From contig JAFWAX010000036.1 of assembly GCA_017507385.1 (NCBI GenBank), positions 1 through 50,123 of the forward strand: a stretch of DNA of 50,123 nucleotides, given 5' to 3'. The translations under genes were made by a program, and so were the position numbers. Shown in pieces: positions 1 to 9,028 of this stretch; the stretch's first letter is position 1, and every line of letters begins with the position of its first letter. The notes beneath the pieces are model-generated. The model saw only the letters and a list, made by a program, of their open reading frames with translations, made no database searches and was not told where the DNA came from. This stretch comes from Bacteroidaceae bacterium (GTDB lineage Bacteria; Bacteroidota; Bacteroidia; Bacteroidales; Bacteroidaceae).

Positions 1-225
1 CGTAGATTGTTTTGTTTGCCGTTTTAAGCCTTATTCTGCTGCTTTTCCCCTGTAATGGGGCATATATACACCTTGCATTTTGGCTGTCCGAGAAAACAAA
101 GTTTTTGAAAACGCTTCCAGATTTTTAGCGGACACCAATAATCTTTTTTCAAGTTGATTCATGCAGCTTTTAAATTCGCCGAACTCACGTTAAATAATTG
201 AGATTTACAGAAACGCCTGCTGCTT
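1..225. other. Noncoding stretch at the left edge
   Basis: I see no credible gene here; the open frames that cross it are antisense shadows of the lipoprotein gene to the right. It holds one copy of a dispersed repeat (about 140-197, listed separately) and borders the terminator of the minus-strand lipoprotein gene. Whether a gene ends just left of the window cannot be told. Confidence 0.6.
140..197 (+). repeat. Dispersed intergenic repeat, copy 1
   Basis: The block runs AATCTTTTTTCAAG, then TTGATTCATGCAGC, then TTTTAAATTCGCCGAA, then CTCACGTTAAATAA. It aligns over almost its whole length with 37649-37710, with a few substitutions and short indels, and its 3' half aligns with 38301-38331 and, inverted, with 37506-37526. 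It sits just beyond the terminator of the neighbouring transcription unit. No coding function is apparent. Confidence 0.7.
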
Positions 226-264
226 ACAAAAAAAACGCGGACACACCACCGATGCATCCGCGTT
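226..264 (-). terminator. Rho-independent terminator of the lipoprotein gene
   Basis: Read on the minus strand, the stem AACGCGGA pairs with TCCGCGTT around a loop of about 15 bases, followed by a run of eight or more T. It begins about 25 bases after the stop codon of the lipoprotein gene and ends the GH3-lipoprotein transcription unit. Confidence 0.8.
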
Positions 265-288
265 CTATACATACGCCAGTTCGAGATA

Positions 289-2367
289 TTATTTGTTCTT
301 GTTCTTTTCACGCTCGGCATTCCTGTTCCGACGCACTCTCTCACGCTCGGGTCTCTGCTTGGTAATTTTTGCAGGTTTCTGCTTAGAGAGAGGTAGGCTG
401 GCTGGATTCCACTCTTGAGTGATTTCCCACTGCGCCTTGAGAACGATGGGGTCGGGATAGTAGTACACTTGCTCGGGCTGCAGATGCGTGTCGTAGTCGC
501 CCGTATCCCATTTGCCATTGCCGTTGGCATCGTTGAAGAGACGCAAGTAGTAAGTGCCTGGAGCAATGAAGTAGAAATCGGCTTTCCCATCTGTCACCTT
601 GATGCTTTTGACAACTTTTTCGCTGCCATCGAGCAGCTGCACAATGGCGGAGGTGTCGGCATCTTGCAAAATGACAAAGAGAGTAGAATAGGTGTCCAAA
701 GAACCAATCTTGACACCGAATTTCCGAGCTTCGTTGCGGCTGCCGTAGATGTTGACAAAAGCTGCCGTATCGAGCTCAATCTGATAAACAGAATCGGGTT
801 CCCATTCGGCATAAAGGCGATAGGTCTTTATCTTGCCAGGCACCTGACGGAAGATGTATCGGGCTGGAACAAAAACAGTATCGACTTTCATGCTGAATCG
901 TATCTTCGAGAGATCGACGGAATCGAGCGGCTCGCTGAAAGTGAAATCGACATTCTTGTCGGGTGCCATGCCCTGCATGTTGCTCACTCTGTATTCGAGG
1001 AACTCTTCTGGCATAGGCGGAATGATGATTCCGTCGTCATCCTTGCTCTTCTTTTTCTTCGAGTCTTTTTTATCTTTGCCGGATTCGTCCTCTTCGCCAT
1101 TATCTGCAGCAGCGGCAGCCTCCTTCTCTGCCTTTTCGGCAGCACGGCGTTCACGCTTCACTTTCTGCCTGTACTCTTCCGCCCATTCCTCAAAGCGTTC
1201 CTGCTCTTGCTTGGCAAGCTTGGCCTTGGTGAGCTTAGACACCAGCCGAAGAGTATCGACTGCCAGAACGAGGTTTCCTGCCGTGTCGGTCTCGAAGAAA
1301 TCAATCTGCATCTCCAAAGTGTCGAGGTTGTAGATGAGGGAGTCCTTTATCCAGTAATGAAGCGTGTCGTTGTGCTGGCTGGCATCAACAACGAAGGCAT
1401 CGTGCGCATCGAAGTTGAGTCCTGTCAGCTTAGGCAGCGTATCGCTTGGCGCTGTAAAATAGATGGTAAACTGCTGAAGAATAGGCCGTTCACTCTTCAG
1501 CATGTAGCGATTCTGCTGTGCAGACTCGAATGCCGTCAATATCACATCATCTGGATAGTAGTGCGTGTAGGGCGTCATGACGATAGAATCGTAATAGATG
1601 CTGTCGTGCCAAATGGTGTCGGGACGGATGTCGGGCTGGCTTGACGTTGTGAGGATGCGACTGGAAAATGCGACCATCTCTGCTGGCTGGTCGTAGATAT
1701 AGTTCTGGTTCTGGTCTTTCAGAGCGAAGGCACGGTAATTCCCTTTCGCCAAGCCTTTTACCACAAAGTGTCCGCTGCCATCGGTGCGTGAAATGCGCTC
1801 AAAGGGGATGGTGCGGAAGACAGAATCAGGCAAATCACCTTGCTGGTCATCCACTTTGTAAAGTCCGACAAGAATTCCCTTGATGGGTTCGAGATTGCTT
1901 GCATTGAGCACGTGGCCTGACACCTGGAAAGTATCGACATTCTCGCCCGTTGAGAACGTAAAAGCATAGTCGCCATAGGGATTGCCTTCATTGTTATCGA
2001 CGATGGCATCGGAGAAGTCAATGGTATAGGTCATGTCGGGCTTGAGCGAATCAAGCAATGTGATGGTCACTCGCCTTCCCATCGCCTCTATTTCAGGCTG
2101 TTCTATCTGCGGCGGCGAAATGACCACTTTCTCCATGGCATTTTCCACCTTTACGATTTCGTCAAATTCGATAACGATTCTTTTAACATCTTTCTCATTC
2201 GCCGCACCGTATCTGGGTGATGTGTGTACCACTCTTGGAGGGGTCTCATCATAAGGACCTCCATCGGGAGTTCCCATACGAGCGCACCCTGTCAATAGCC
2301 ATGCAACAAGCACAGCCATATATGAAAGGTGAATGATAAAGATGGAAAAATATTTCTTTGACTTCAT
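289..2367 (-). CDS. Ig-like (SbsA/Big_5) domain lipoprotein
   Basis: Predicted envelope lipoprotein of 692 residues with no known enzymatic activity. The start chosen is the internal Met (MKSKKYFSI), which gives a normal signal peptide with lipobox LLTGC and the lipidated Cys at residue 28; the longer frame adds ten residues before it. After the lipobox an Ig-like fold of the SbsA/Big_5 type (about residues 38-145, starting DETPPRVV) is followed by a carboxypeptidase-regulatory-like segment (GHVLNASNLEPIKG). Around residues 390-460 lies a very charged, Lys/Glu-rich, probably coiled-coil linker. A second beta domain carries DANGNGKWDTGDYD, and the tail is Arg/Lys-rich. It lies 49 bases downstream of the GH3-like gene in the same direction, probably cotranscribed. 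Lipoproteins of this architecture are common in Bacteroidetes and mostly uncharacterised. A structural or surface-attachment role is inference. Confidence 0.85.
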   Translation of the reverse strand: MKSKKYFSIFIIHLSYMAVLVAWLLTGCARMGTPDGGPYDETPPRVVHTSPRYGAANEKDVKRIVIEFDEIVKVENAMEKVVISPPQIEQPEIEAMGRRVTITLLDSLKPDMTYTIDFSDAIVDNNEGNPYGDYAFTFSTGENVDTFQVSGHVLNASNLEPIKGILVGLYKVDDQQGDLPDSVFRTIPFERISRTDGSGHFVVKGLAKGNYRAFALKDQNQNYIYDQPAEMVAFSSRILTTSSQPDIRPDTIWHDSIYYDSIVMTPYTHYYPDDVILTAFESAQQNRYMLKSERPILQQFTIYFTAPSDTLPKLTGLNFDAHDAFVVDASQHNDTLHYWIKDSLIYNLDTLEMQIDFFETDTAGNLVLAVDTLRLVSKLTKAKLAKQEQERFEEWAEEYRQKVKRERRAAEKAEKEAAAAADNGEEDESGKDKKDSKKKKSKDDDGIIIPPMPEEFLEYRVSNMQGMAPDKNVDFTFSEPLDSVDLSKIRFSMKVDTVFVPARYIFRQVPGKIKTYRLYAEWEPDSVYQIELDTAAFVNIYGSRNEARKFGVKIGSLDTYSTLFVILQDADTSAIVQLLDGSEKVVKSIKVTDGKADFYFIAPGTYYLRLFNDANGNGKWDTGDYDTHLQPEQVYYYPDPIVLKAQWEITQEWNPASLPLSKQKPAKITKQRPERERVRRNRNAEREKNKNK

Positions 2368-2416
2368 TTTCAAAACGTTAAGAATGCGGATGCTCACAAG
2401 ACTGAAAGCTGCGGAT

Positions 2417-3943
2417 TCAGGAGTTGAGCGTCAAGAGCTCTTCGATATATTGGCGCGAATTGCTCAATCGAGGAATCTTGTGCTGACCTCCCAGCTTGCC
2501 CTTTCCTTTCAGCCATTCATCAAAGAGTCCTGGACGCGCCACGATGATTTCGAGCGGCTGAAGGGTAATGTCCTTATATCGTTTTGCTTCGTAGTCAGAA
2601 TTGATGGCTTGCAACGAACGGTCAAGAATAGCCGCAAACTCGTCTATTGAACCTGGCTGCTTGGCGAAGTCTATCATCCACTGATGGCGGCACTTAGCAT
2701 TGCTGTCCATGAATATCGGTGCGGCAGTATAGTCTTTCACCTGTGCTCCTGTTGCCACACATGCTTGCTGAAGTCCCTTTTCGGCATTGTCAACAATGAG
2801 TTCTTCGCCAAAAGCATTGATAAAATGCTTGGTACGACCAGTGATGCAGAACTTGTAGGGATCTTTCTGTGAGAACTTGACTGTATCGCCAATCATATAT
2901 CTCCAGAGTCCGCAACTTGTGCTGATAATCATGGCATAATTCACGCCCGGCTTAATATCCCACAATGGCACAACTTTTTCTTCATCAACAGGATAGCCAT
3001 TATCATCGAGATTGTCCATCGGACAGAATTCGTAAAACACATCATAGTCAATCATCAGCATCATATTCGGATCACTCAGGTCATTCTGAATGCCGAAAAA
3101 TCCCTCACTGGCATTGTACGTTTCCATATAATGCATATTGGGAAGACCAATGATGTTCTTATATTGTTCACGATAAGGGGTGAACGCAACACCTCCATGG
3201 AAGAAGACTTCAAGATTTGGCCACACCTCATCCAGACGGTCAACTCCTTTCAGTTCCATCACACGATTGAGGACACTCAACATCCACGAAGGCACTCCAC
3301 TTATATTCGTGATATTCATATCCATAGCCGCCTGAGCTATCTTTTCTCGCTTTTCTTCAAAATCGCTCAGGAGGGCAATACTCTTCTCGGGAACGCGTAT
3401 CATCTTTGCCGCATTGGGAATATTCTCAATGAGGATTGCGCTGAGGTCGCCAACAAGGCTGTTAGGAGTATTGAGATTGGGAGCATGGCTACCGCCCAAG
3501 ATAAGTCCCTTGCCAGAGAAGAACTTGCTCTTTGGATTGACATTCAGATAACTAACCACACAGTCGGTACCACCTTTGTAGTGTATATTTTTCAGTCCTC
3601 TGGAACTTACAGGAATAAATTTGCTTTTGTCATTTGTCGTACCAGAAGACTTTGCATACCAGCGCACAACCCCAGGCCAAAGAACGCTATCGCCACCTTC
3701 GCGCATCTTGTGGATATAGTCCTTCAGTTCCTCATAGGTGTTCACGTGCACGTTCTTACGGAACTGCTCATAAGAATCTATCTGGTCATAGTGATGTTCA
3801 TCCCCCCATTGCGTCTTCTTGCCTTGACGAACGAGGCGACGGAACACCTTCAACTGTATCTCTTTGGCTTGAGTCGCATACTTATCCAGCTGTTTCTGGC
3901 GCTTGGAGAAGTATAGCTTATTAAGTATCCCAGTCGTATTCAT
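2417..3943 (-). CDS. GH3 auxin-responsive-promoter family protein (acyl-adenylating ligase fold)
   Basis: A 508-residue member of the GH3 family, which belongs to the ANL adenylate-forming superfamily. Plant members conjugate hormones to amino acids; the substrate of the bacterial members is unknown. Visible motifs are the ATP-binding loop AKSSGTTNDKSKFIPV near residue 95, a second nucleotide motif YNASEGFFG near residue 280, and YMIGDTVKF near residue 355, corresponding to the conserved Asp that contacts the ribose. The length is normal for bacterial homologues. It is the first gene of a two-gene unit with the downstream lipoprotein. A -7 element (TAACTTTG) lies 20 bases upstream of the start, which supports this ATG. 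Family membership is secure. Amide-ligase activity is inferred from the family. Confidence 0.9.
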   Translation of the reverse strand: MNTTGILNKLYFSKRQKQLDKYATQAKEIQLKVFRRLVRQGKKTQWGDEHHYDQIDSYEQFRKNVHVNTYEELKDYIHKMREGGDSVLWPGVVRWYAKSSGTTNDKSKFIPVSSRGLKNIHYKGGTDCVVSYLNVNPKSKFFSGKGLILGGSHAPNLNTPNSLVGDLSAILIENIPNAAKMIRVPEKSIALLSDFEEKREKIAQAAMDMNITNISGVPSWMLSVLNRVMELKGVDRLDEVWPNLEVFFHGGVAFTPYREQYKNIIGLPNMHYMETYNASEGFFGIQNDLSDPNMMLMIDYDVFYEFCPMDNLDDNGYPVDEEKVVPLWDIKPGVNYAMIISTSCGLWRYMIGDTVKFSQKDPYKFCITGRTKHFINAFGEELIVDNAEKGLQQACVATGAQVKDYTAAPIFMDSNAKCRHQWMIDFAKQPGSIDEFAAILDRSLQAINSDYEAKRYKDITLQPLEIIVARPGLFDEWLKGKGKLGGQHKIPRLSNSRQYIEELLTLNS

Positions 3944-3962
3944 TACTTTACAATATTTACTG

Positions 3963-3970
3963 CAAAGTTA
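3963..3970 (-). promoter_or_regulatory. -7 promoter element of the GH3-like gene
   Basis: On the minus strand this reads TAACTTTG, matching the Bacteroidetes TAnnTTTG -7 consensus, 20 bases upstream of the ATG. A CAAA (TTTG on minus) at 3994-3997 could serve as -33, though the 23-base spacing is slightly long. Confidence 0.65.
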
Positions 3971-4045
3971 CGGAATAATTATGATATAAGTTCCAAATTC
4001 TATAACGAATCACGCTTTCAGCGCTATGTTTTACAGCATTATGGA

Positions 4046-4948
4046 TTATTCTCCAGACAGATGATTGCTTTTTCCGGCACTTGCTTTTTTGATGCCTATC
4101 AGCAAATTCTTATCGCTCTTTATACGCTTAAGAGCTTGCTTTGCCGCAGACTGGTCACTCTCCTTCTTGCTGTATCCGTTCCCCGTTCCACATGGAATGC
4201 CTTCAATACACACATACGAATGGAAAACAGGAACATTGCGATTATGGTCTTCACGTGCCTCTTTTTGGAAAAATTCAAACTTATATTGTCGTTTTTGGCA
4301 CCATTCTATCAGCATGCTTTTAAAGTTCCGTTCCTGTTGCGCCACCTCATCAATATTGATATAATGCCCAAAGATTTTCTCTTCTAAGAAACGATAGCAA
4401 TAACGGTAGCCGCGATCAAGGTACACTGCTCCCAAGAATGCTTCAAAGGCATTACCATTCATGAAGCTGTTATGCGCTGTCGTGACAGCACCTGTATGCT
4501 TGACAAGTGCGTCAAGCCCAATGTCAGCAGCAAGTTTATTAAGCGAATTTCTACACACAATCTTGCTCCTCAGATTGGTCAGAAAGCCTTCTTGCTTATT
4601 TCCATAATACCGATAAAGAATGTCTGCAACAATAGCACTGAGCACGGCATCCCCCAAAAACTCAAGCCTCTCATTATTAGCAAATTGACAACTGATTGCT
4701 TTCTTTCTCCTCTTTAAGTCATATACAAATAGAGGGGATTTGTTTCCTTTTTCGAGGTTCTTTTTTTCTTTATTTACCTTATGCTCTTTACCATGCTCGT
4801 AGTAGTTCACCGACTTATGCTTAAGAGCGAGTTCATAAAGCCTGATGTTATGTGGCAGGAAGCCTAAAATGGCTTTTATCTGTAAAAAAGGCTTCTTTTC
4901 AGAAACGAAAAGAAGCCTAATGTTATCTAATAAATCTGAAATTACCAT
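4046..4948 (-). CDS. rnc: Ribonuclease III
   Basis: Double-strand-specific endoribonuclease that processes rRNA precursors and structured mRNAs. The signature NERLEFLGD lies at residues 92-100, followed by the second catalytic acidic cluster (NAFEAFLGAVYLD). A C-terminal double-stranded-RNA-binding domain covers about residues 210-285, ending KKESDQSAAKQALKRI. The 300-residue length is well above the about 225 residues of the E. coli enzyme. Most of the excess is a Lys-rich insert at residues 47-90, between the ALKHKS helix and the signature motif. The gene starts one base after the fabF stop, so acpP, fabF and rnc form one operon, an arrangement also common elsewhere in bacteria. No terminator is visible before the next promoter. 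Confidence 0.95.
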   Translation of the reverse strand: MVISDLLDNIRLLFVSEKKPFLQIKAILGFLPHNIRLYELALKHKSVNYYEHGKEHKVNKEKKNLEKGNKSPLFVYDLKRRKKAISCQFANNERLEFLGDAVLSAIVADILYRYYGNKQEGFLTNLRSKIVCRNSLNKLAADIGLDALVKHTGAVTTAHNSFMNGNAFEAFLGAVYLDRGYRYCYRFLEEKIFGHYINIDEVAQQERNFKSMLIEWCQKRQYKFEFFQKEAREDHNRNVPVFHSYVCIEGIPCGTGNGYSKKESDQSAAKQALKRIKSDKNLLIGIKKASAGKSNHLSGE

Positions 4949-4949
4949 A

Positions 4950-6212
4950 TTACTGGTATTTCTTGAAGATTACACTCGCATTGTGACCACCGAAACCGAA
5001 AGTGTTGCTAAGTGCCGCACGTACTGTACGCTCTTGAGCCTTGTTGAAAGTGAAATTGAGGTTATAGTCAATTTCTGGATCAAGGTCATCATCTGCATGA
5101 TTGATAGTTGGAGGAACGATGTCATTCTGAACAGCAAGTATGCTAATCATAGCCTCAACAGCTCCAGCAGCACCAAGAAGATGGCCTGTCATAGACTTTG
5201 TTGAGCTGATGTTGAGCTTGTATGCTGCATCACCAAAGACTTCCTTGATTGCCTTAGATTCGGAGATGTCACCTACATGAGTAGATGTGCCGTGAACATT
5301 GATATAGTCAATGTCTTCTGGCGTCATTCCAGCATCCTTGAGGGCACGTTCCATCACAAGCTTTGCACCAAGACCTTCTGGGTGAGTAGCTGTAAGGTGA
5401 TAAGCATCGGCAGACATACCTGCACCTACCATCTCAGCATAAATCTTCGCACCACGAGCCTTTGCGTGCTCCAGCTCTTCAAGAATCAGAACACCTGCAC
5501 CTTCACCCATCACGAATCCATCGCGACTTGCGCTGAAAGGACGGCTTGCCTTTTCTGGCTCCTCGTTACGAGTAGAAAGAGCCTTCATTGCATTGAAACC
5601 GCCTACACCTGATGCCCAGATTGCTGCCTCAGCGCCACCAGAAACAATAGCATTGGCTTTGCCAAGACGAATGAGGTTGAATGCATCAGCGAGTGCGCTT
5701 GAAGATGAAGCACATGCTGAAGTTGTTGTGTAGTTTGGTCCACGGAATCCGTACTGGATAGAAATCTGTCCTGAAGCGATGTCCGCAATCATCTTAGGGA
5801 TGAAGAACGGATTGAACTTAGGGCCGAGCTGAGGACCGTTGACAGCATAGTTACCAGCTTCTTCCTCGAAAGTTTTGATACCTCCGATACCTACACCGAG
5901 CACAACTCCGATTTCATTCTTGTCCACTGTCTCGAGGTCCATGCCTGAGTCCGCAATAGCCATCTGGGCAGCAGCAAGAGCGTACTGAGTATAGAGGTCC
6001 ATCTTGCGGATTTCCTTGCGATCGATATGATCAGCTGCATTGAACCCCTTTACCTCACATGCAAATTGAGTCTTGAACTGTGAAGCGTCGAAATGGGTAA
6101 TAGGACCAGCGCCACTCTTACCAGCCTTGATGTTTTCCCAAGTCTCCTCAGCAGTATTGCCAAGTGGAGTAAGTGCGCCAATACCTGTTACAACAACTCT
6201 TTTTAATTCCAT
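4950..6212 (-). CDS. fabF: 3-oxoacyl-[acyl-carrier-protein] synthase II
   Basis: Condensing enzyme of type II fatty acid synthesis; it elongates acyl-ACP with malonyl-ACP in the cytoplasm. The Cys-His-His triad is visible: Cys in TTSACASSSSALADA near residue 165, His in NVHGTSTHVGD near 305, and His in SMTGHLLGAAGA near 342. The length of 420 residues is normal, and the C-terminal GFGGHNASVIF motif is intact. It begins three bases after the acpP stop and ends one base before rnc, so its carrier protein is made from the same transcript. FabF rather than FabB is chosen from the acpP linkage and overall similarity. Confidence 0.96.
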   Translation of the reverse strand: MELKRVVVTGIGALTPLGNTAEETWENIKAGKSGAGPITHFDASQFKTQFACEVKGFNAADHIDRKEIRKMDLYTQYALAAAQMAIADSGMDLETVDKNEIGVVLGVGIGGIKTFEEEAGNYAVNGPQLGPKFNPFFIPKMIADIASGQISIQYGFRGPNYTTTSACASSSSALADAFNLIRLGKANAIVSGGAEAAIWASGVGGFNAMKALSTRNEEPEKASRPFSASRDGFVMGEGAGVLILEELEHAKARGAKIYAEMVGAGMSADAYHLTATHPEGLGAKLVMERALKDAGMTPEDIDYINVHGTSTHVGDISESKAIKEVFGDAAYKLNISSTKSMTGHLLGAAGAVEAMISILAVQNDIVPPTINHADDDLDPEIDYNLNFTFNKAQERTVRAALSNTFGFGGHNASVIFKKYQ

Positions 6213-6215
6213 AAT

Positions 6216-6452
6216 TTACTTAGCGTTAGCTTCGATGTAAGCGATAGCGTCACCTACTGTAGCGATCTTTTCAGCCTGATCGTCAGGAATATTGATACCG
6301 AAAGCCTTTTCAAACTCCATGATGAGCTCAACTGTATCCAATGAGTCAGCACCAAGGTCGTTAGTGAAACTTGCTTCTGGCTTTACTTCTGCTTCGTCAA
6401 CGTTGAGCTTCTCAACGATGATTGATTTTACTCTTGATTCAATTTCAGACAT
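6216..6452 (-). CDS. acpP: Acyl carrier protein
   Basis: Small acidic carrier of growing acyl chains, 78 residues, normal for the family. The 4'-phosphopantetheine attachment site is Ser in [16 protein letters not shown] (about residue 38). It is the first gene of the acpP-fabF-rnc operon. A promoter with -7 TACCTTTG lies about 70 bases upstream. Confidence 0.97.
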   Translation of the reverse strand: MSEIESRVKSIIVEKLNVDEAEVKPEASFTNDLGADSLDTVELIMEFEKAFGINIPDDQAEKIATVGDAIAYIEANAK

Positions 6453-6520
6453 AATCTTAAATTTTAAAATGTTAATAATTTACTTTCTATTTATTAGTCC
6501 GTTATTACACGTTTTCGGTG

Positions 6521-6553
6521 CAAAGGTAGAAATAATTCTTTAATTTATGCAAA
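6521..6553 (-). promoter_or_regulatory. Promoter of acpP-fabF-rnc
   Basis: On the minus strand the -7 element TACCTTTG (6528-6521) is preceded by TTTG at 6553-6550 with a 21-base spacer, close to the Bacteroidetes consensus spacing of 19-20. Confidence 0.65.
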
Positions 6554-6649
6554 ATTATTGCCACAAAAAGCACAAAAGTGCACATTTTAACCCACTATTG
6601 TGCAAAACAGACATGAAAATATCATGTTTTTGTGTCCGTGTTTATCAAA

Positions 6650-8455
6650 TTAGTCCTCTCTATTAGCACGCTTTCGCTCCAGATGGTCAAGAATAATTTT
6701 ACGGATACGCATGTTTTTCGGAGTCACTTCCACATATTCATCGGCCTTGATATACTCAAGTGCTTCTTCCAGCGACAACACCACGGGAGGAATAATACGT
6801 GCCTTTTCATCGGTACCACTCGCACGCACATTCGTCAGCTGCTTTGCCTTCGTCACATTGATAACAAGGTCTATTTCATGCACATGCTCACCCACTACCT
6901 GACCCGCATAAACTGTATCTTGCGGGAAGATGAAGAATTTTCCTCTATCTTGCAGGTGGTCAATGGCATAAGCAAATGCTGTGCCCGACTCCAAAGCAAT
7001 GAGCGAACCATTTGTTCGACGTGTCAGTTCCCCCTTGAAAGGCTGGTAGTTCTTGAAGCGGTGTGCCATGATAGCCTCGCCCTGGCTGGCAGTCAGCACA
7101 TTGGTACGCAAACCGATAATGCCTCGCGACGGGATTTCAAACTCGATATTGACACGTCCACCTTGAGCTTCCATGCTAAGCATCTCTCCCTTACGGCGCG
7201 TAACAAGGTCGATCATCTTGCTGGAAAATTCTTCTGGCACATTGATAGTCAACTCTTCCACAGGCTCACATTTCACGCCACCTATTTCTTTATAGATAAC
7301 TTGAGGCTGTCCGACCTGAAGCTCATATCCTTCACGACGCATCGTTTCAATCAGGACCGAAAGATGCAAAACGCCACGTCCACTGACAATCCACTGATCC
7401 GTGCATCCTTCCTTCATCTCAACTCGCAACGCAAGGTTCTTCTCAAGTTCCTTGTAAAGCCTGTCACCAATGTGACGGCTCGTGCAGAACTTTCCCTCTT
7501 TGCCAAAAAATGGGGAGTTGTTGATAGTGAAGAGCATTGACATGGTTGGTTCATCAATAGAAATCGTTGGCAATGCTTCGGGAGCCTCGAAGTCGCAGAT
7601 AGTATCACCTATCTCAAAGTTTGTCAATCCAATGACAGCACAAATGTCACCCGAGCTAACGCCTTCCGTCGCACGATGCCCCATGCCTTCAAACGTATGC
7701 AATTCTTTGATTTTAGTCTTTTCCGTACTGCCGTTTCTGTGAACGATAGTGATATTCTGCCCTGCTTTCAGCGTACCTCTGTGCACACGTCCCACCGCAA
7801 TACGACCTGTATAAGTAGAATAATCCAACGATGTAATCAGCATCTGAGGTGTTCCTTCCAGTTGTTCTGGTGCAGGTATTGTATCGAGAATCGTGTCAAG
7901 CAAATAAGTGATGTCGTTTGTCGGAGTCTTGTAGTCGGGTCCCATCCAACCATTCTTTGCAGAGCCATAGACAACAGGGAAATCCAGCTGATCCTCCGTA
8001 GCATTCAGCGAGAACATCAGGTCAAACACCATCTCATACACTTCTTCTGGACGACAGTTGGGTTTATCCACCTTGTTCACCACCACCACAGGCTTCAGTC
8101 CTATCTCCAAAGCTTTTTGCAACACAAAACGCGTCTGAGGCATCGGACCTTCAAAAGCATCGACAAGAAGAATGCAACCGTCTGCCATATTGAGCACACG
8201 CTCCACCTCTCCGCCGAAGTCAGAGTGCCCCGGAGTGTCAATCACGTTTATCTTCGTATTTTTGTAGTTGATAGAGACGTTCTTGGACAGAATCGTTATT
8301 CCGCGTTCACGTTCAAGTTCATTATTATCCAGAATAAGGTCACCTGTCTGCTGGTTCTCGCGGAATAGATTTCCTGCAAGCAGCATCTTGTCAACCAGAG
8401 TTGTCTTTCCGTGGTCAACGTGCGCAATGATAGCTATGTTTCTAATGTCTTGCAT
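6650..8455 (-). CDS. typA: Ribosome-associated translational GTPase TypA/BipA
   Basis: Translation-factor GTPase that binds ribosomes and takes part in 50S assembly and stress adaptation. G1 is [11 protein letters not shown] near residue 14, the switch region RERGITI follows, G3 is [10 protein letters not shown] and G4 is NKVD. EF-G-like domains II, III and V follow, and the BipA-specific C-terminal domain ends with a basic tail. The start chosen is the Met of [16 protein letters not shown], giving 601 residues, the usual length. The frame is open for 42 codons further upstream, but the -7 promoter element at 8486-8479 falls inside that extension, so the longer start is rejected. It is transcribed divergently from rpsO. 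Confidence 0.95.
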   Translation of the reverse strand: MQDIRNIAIIAHVDHGKTTLVDKMLLAGNLFRENQQTGDLILDNNELERERGITILSKNVSINYKNTKINVIDTPGHSDFGGEVERVLNMADGCILLVDAFEGPMPQTRFVLQKALEIGLKPVVVVNKVDKPNCRPEEVYEMVFDLMFSLNATEDQLDFPVVYGSAKNGWMGPDYKTPTNDITYLLDTILDTIPAPEQLEGTPQMLITSLDYSTYTGRIAVGRVHRGTLKAGQNITIVHRNGSTEKTKIKELHTFEGMGHRATEGVSSGDICAVIGLTNFEIGDTICDFEAPEALPTISIDEPTMSMLFTINNSPFFGKEGKFCTSRHIGDRLYKELEKNLALRVEMKEGCTDQWIVSGRGVLHLSVLIETMRREGYELQVGQPQVIYKEIGGVKCEPVEELTINVPEEFSSKMIDLVTRRKGEMLSMEAQGGRVNIEFEIPSRGIIGLRTNVLTASQGEAIMAHRFKNYQPFKGELTRRTNGSLIALESGTAFAYAIDHLQDRGKFFIFPQDTVYAGQVVGEHVHEIDLVINVTKAKQLTNVRASGTDEKARIIPPVVLSLEEALEYIKADEYVEVTPKNMRIRKIILDHLERKRANRED

Positions 8456-8478
8456 AAAGTTTCTTGAAAAATCGGGCA

Positions 8479-8486
8479 CAAAGGTA
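8479..8486 (-). promoter_or_regulatory. -7 promoter element of typA
   Basis: TACCTTTG on the minus strand, 24 bases before the chosen typA ATG. It decides the start, because it lies within the longer open frame. Confidence 0.65.
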
Positions 8487-8581
8487 CGATATTTTTTCGG
8501 GTTTATCAAGAATTTTGCCGTATCTCCATGTCCACAAAAGAAAAAGACAGGAAAAATGATGGCAATATAAAATTTATTCAC

Positions 8582-8589
8582 TACCTTTG
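8582..8589 (+). promoter_or_regulatory. -7 promoter element of rpsO
   Basis: TACCTTTG matches the TAnnTTTG consensus and leaves a leader of about 85 bases before the rpsO start. No clear TTTG is seen at -33. The leader is long enough for the autoregulatory structure known for S15 in other bacteria, but I could not identify one. Confidence 0.6.
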
Positions 8590-8678
8590 CAGCCGATTTC
8601 CTGCGAGTCCTCTATTCCGCTGAAAGAATGCCGATTCGTTGGATAACATATTAATTTATAACTTAAAATACTTTTATT

Positions 8679-8948
8679 ATGTATTTGGATTCAGCAAAAA
8701 AGGCAGAAATTTTCGCACAGTATGGTGCTTCTGCTACCGACACAGGTTCTTGCGAGAGCCAGATTGCACTTCTCACTTATCGTATTCAGCACCTCACTGA
8801 GCACGTAAAGGCTAACCACAAAGACCACGCTACTAACCGTTCACTGGTTAAGCTCGTAGGTCAGCGTCGTCGTTTCCTTGCTTACCTCAAGAAGAAGGAT
8901 ATCGAGCGTTATCGTGCAATCATCAAGAAACTTGGTCTCCGCAAATAA
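8679..8948 (+). CDS. rpsO: 30S ribosomal protein S15
   Basis: Primary 16S rRNA-binding protein of the small-subunit platform. At 89 residues it has the normal length. The central QIALLTYRIQHLTEHVKANH and the C-terminal LVGQRRRFLAYLKKKD segments are diagnostic. It is a single-gene unit with its own promoter and a strong terminator 22 bases after the stop. Confidence 0.98.
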   Translation: MYLDSAKKAEIFAQYGASATDTGSCESQIALLTYRIQHLTEHVKANHKDHATNRSLVKLVGQRRRFLAYLKKKDIERYRAIIKKLGLRK

Positions 8949-8969
8949 TTTCGGATATTCAAGAACAAA

Positions 8970-9012
8970 CAGCCGCGGCAATCTCCATCGAGAATGCCGC
9001 GGTTGCTTTTTT
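8970..9012 (+). terminator. Rho-independent terminator of rpsO
   Basis: The stem CAGCCGCGGCA pairs with TGCCGCGGTTG around a 14-base loop and is followed by CTTTTTT. It separates rpsO from the convergent acyltransferase gene. Confidence 0.88.
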
Positions 9013-9028
9013 CATCCCCCGTCAAGAC

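Noticed and set aside
415-1644. A 409-codon plus-strand frame opposite the lipoprotein gene
   Set aside because: Antisense to a well-supported lipoprotein with lipobox and Ig-like domain; no recognisable motif.
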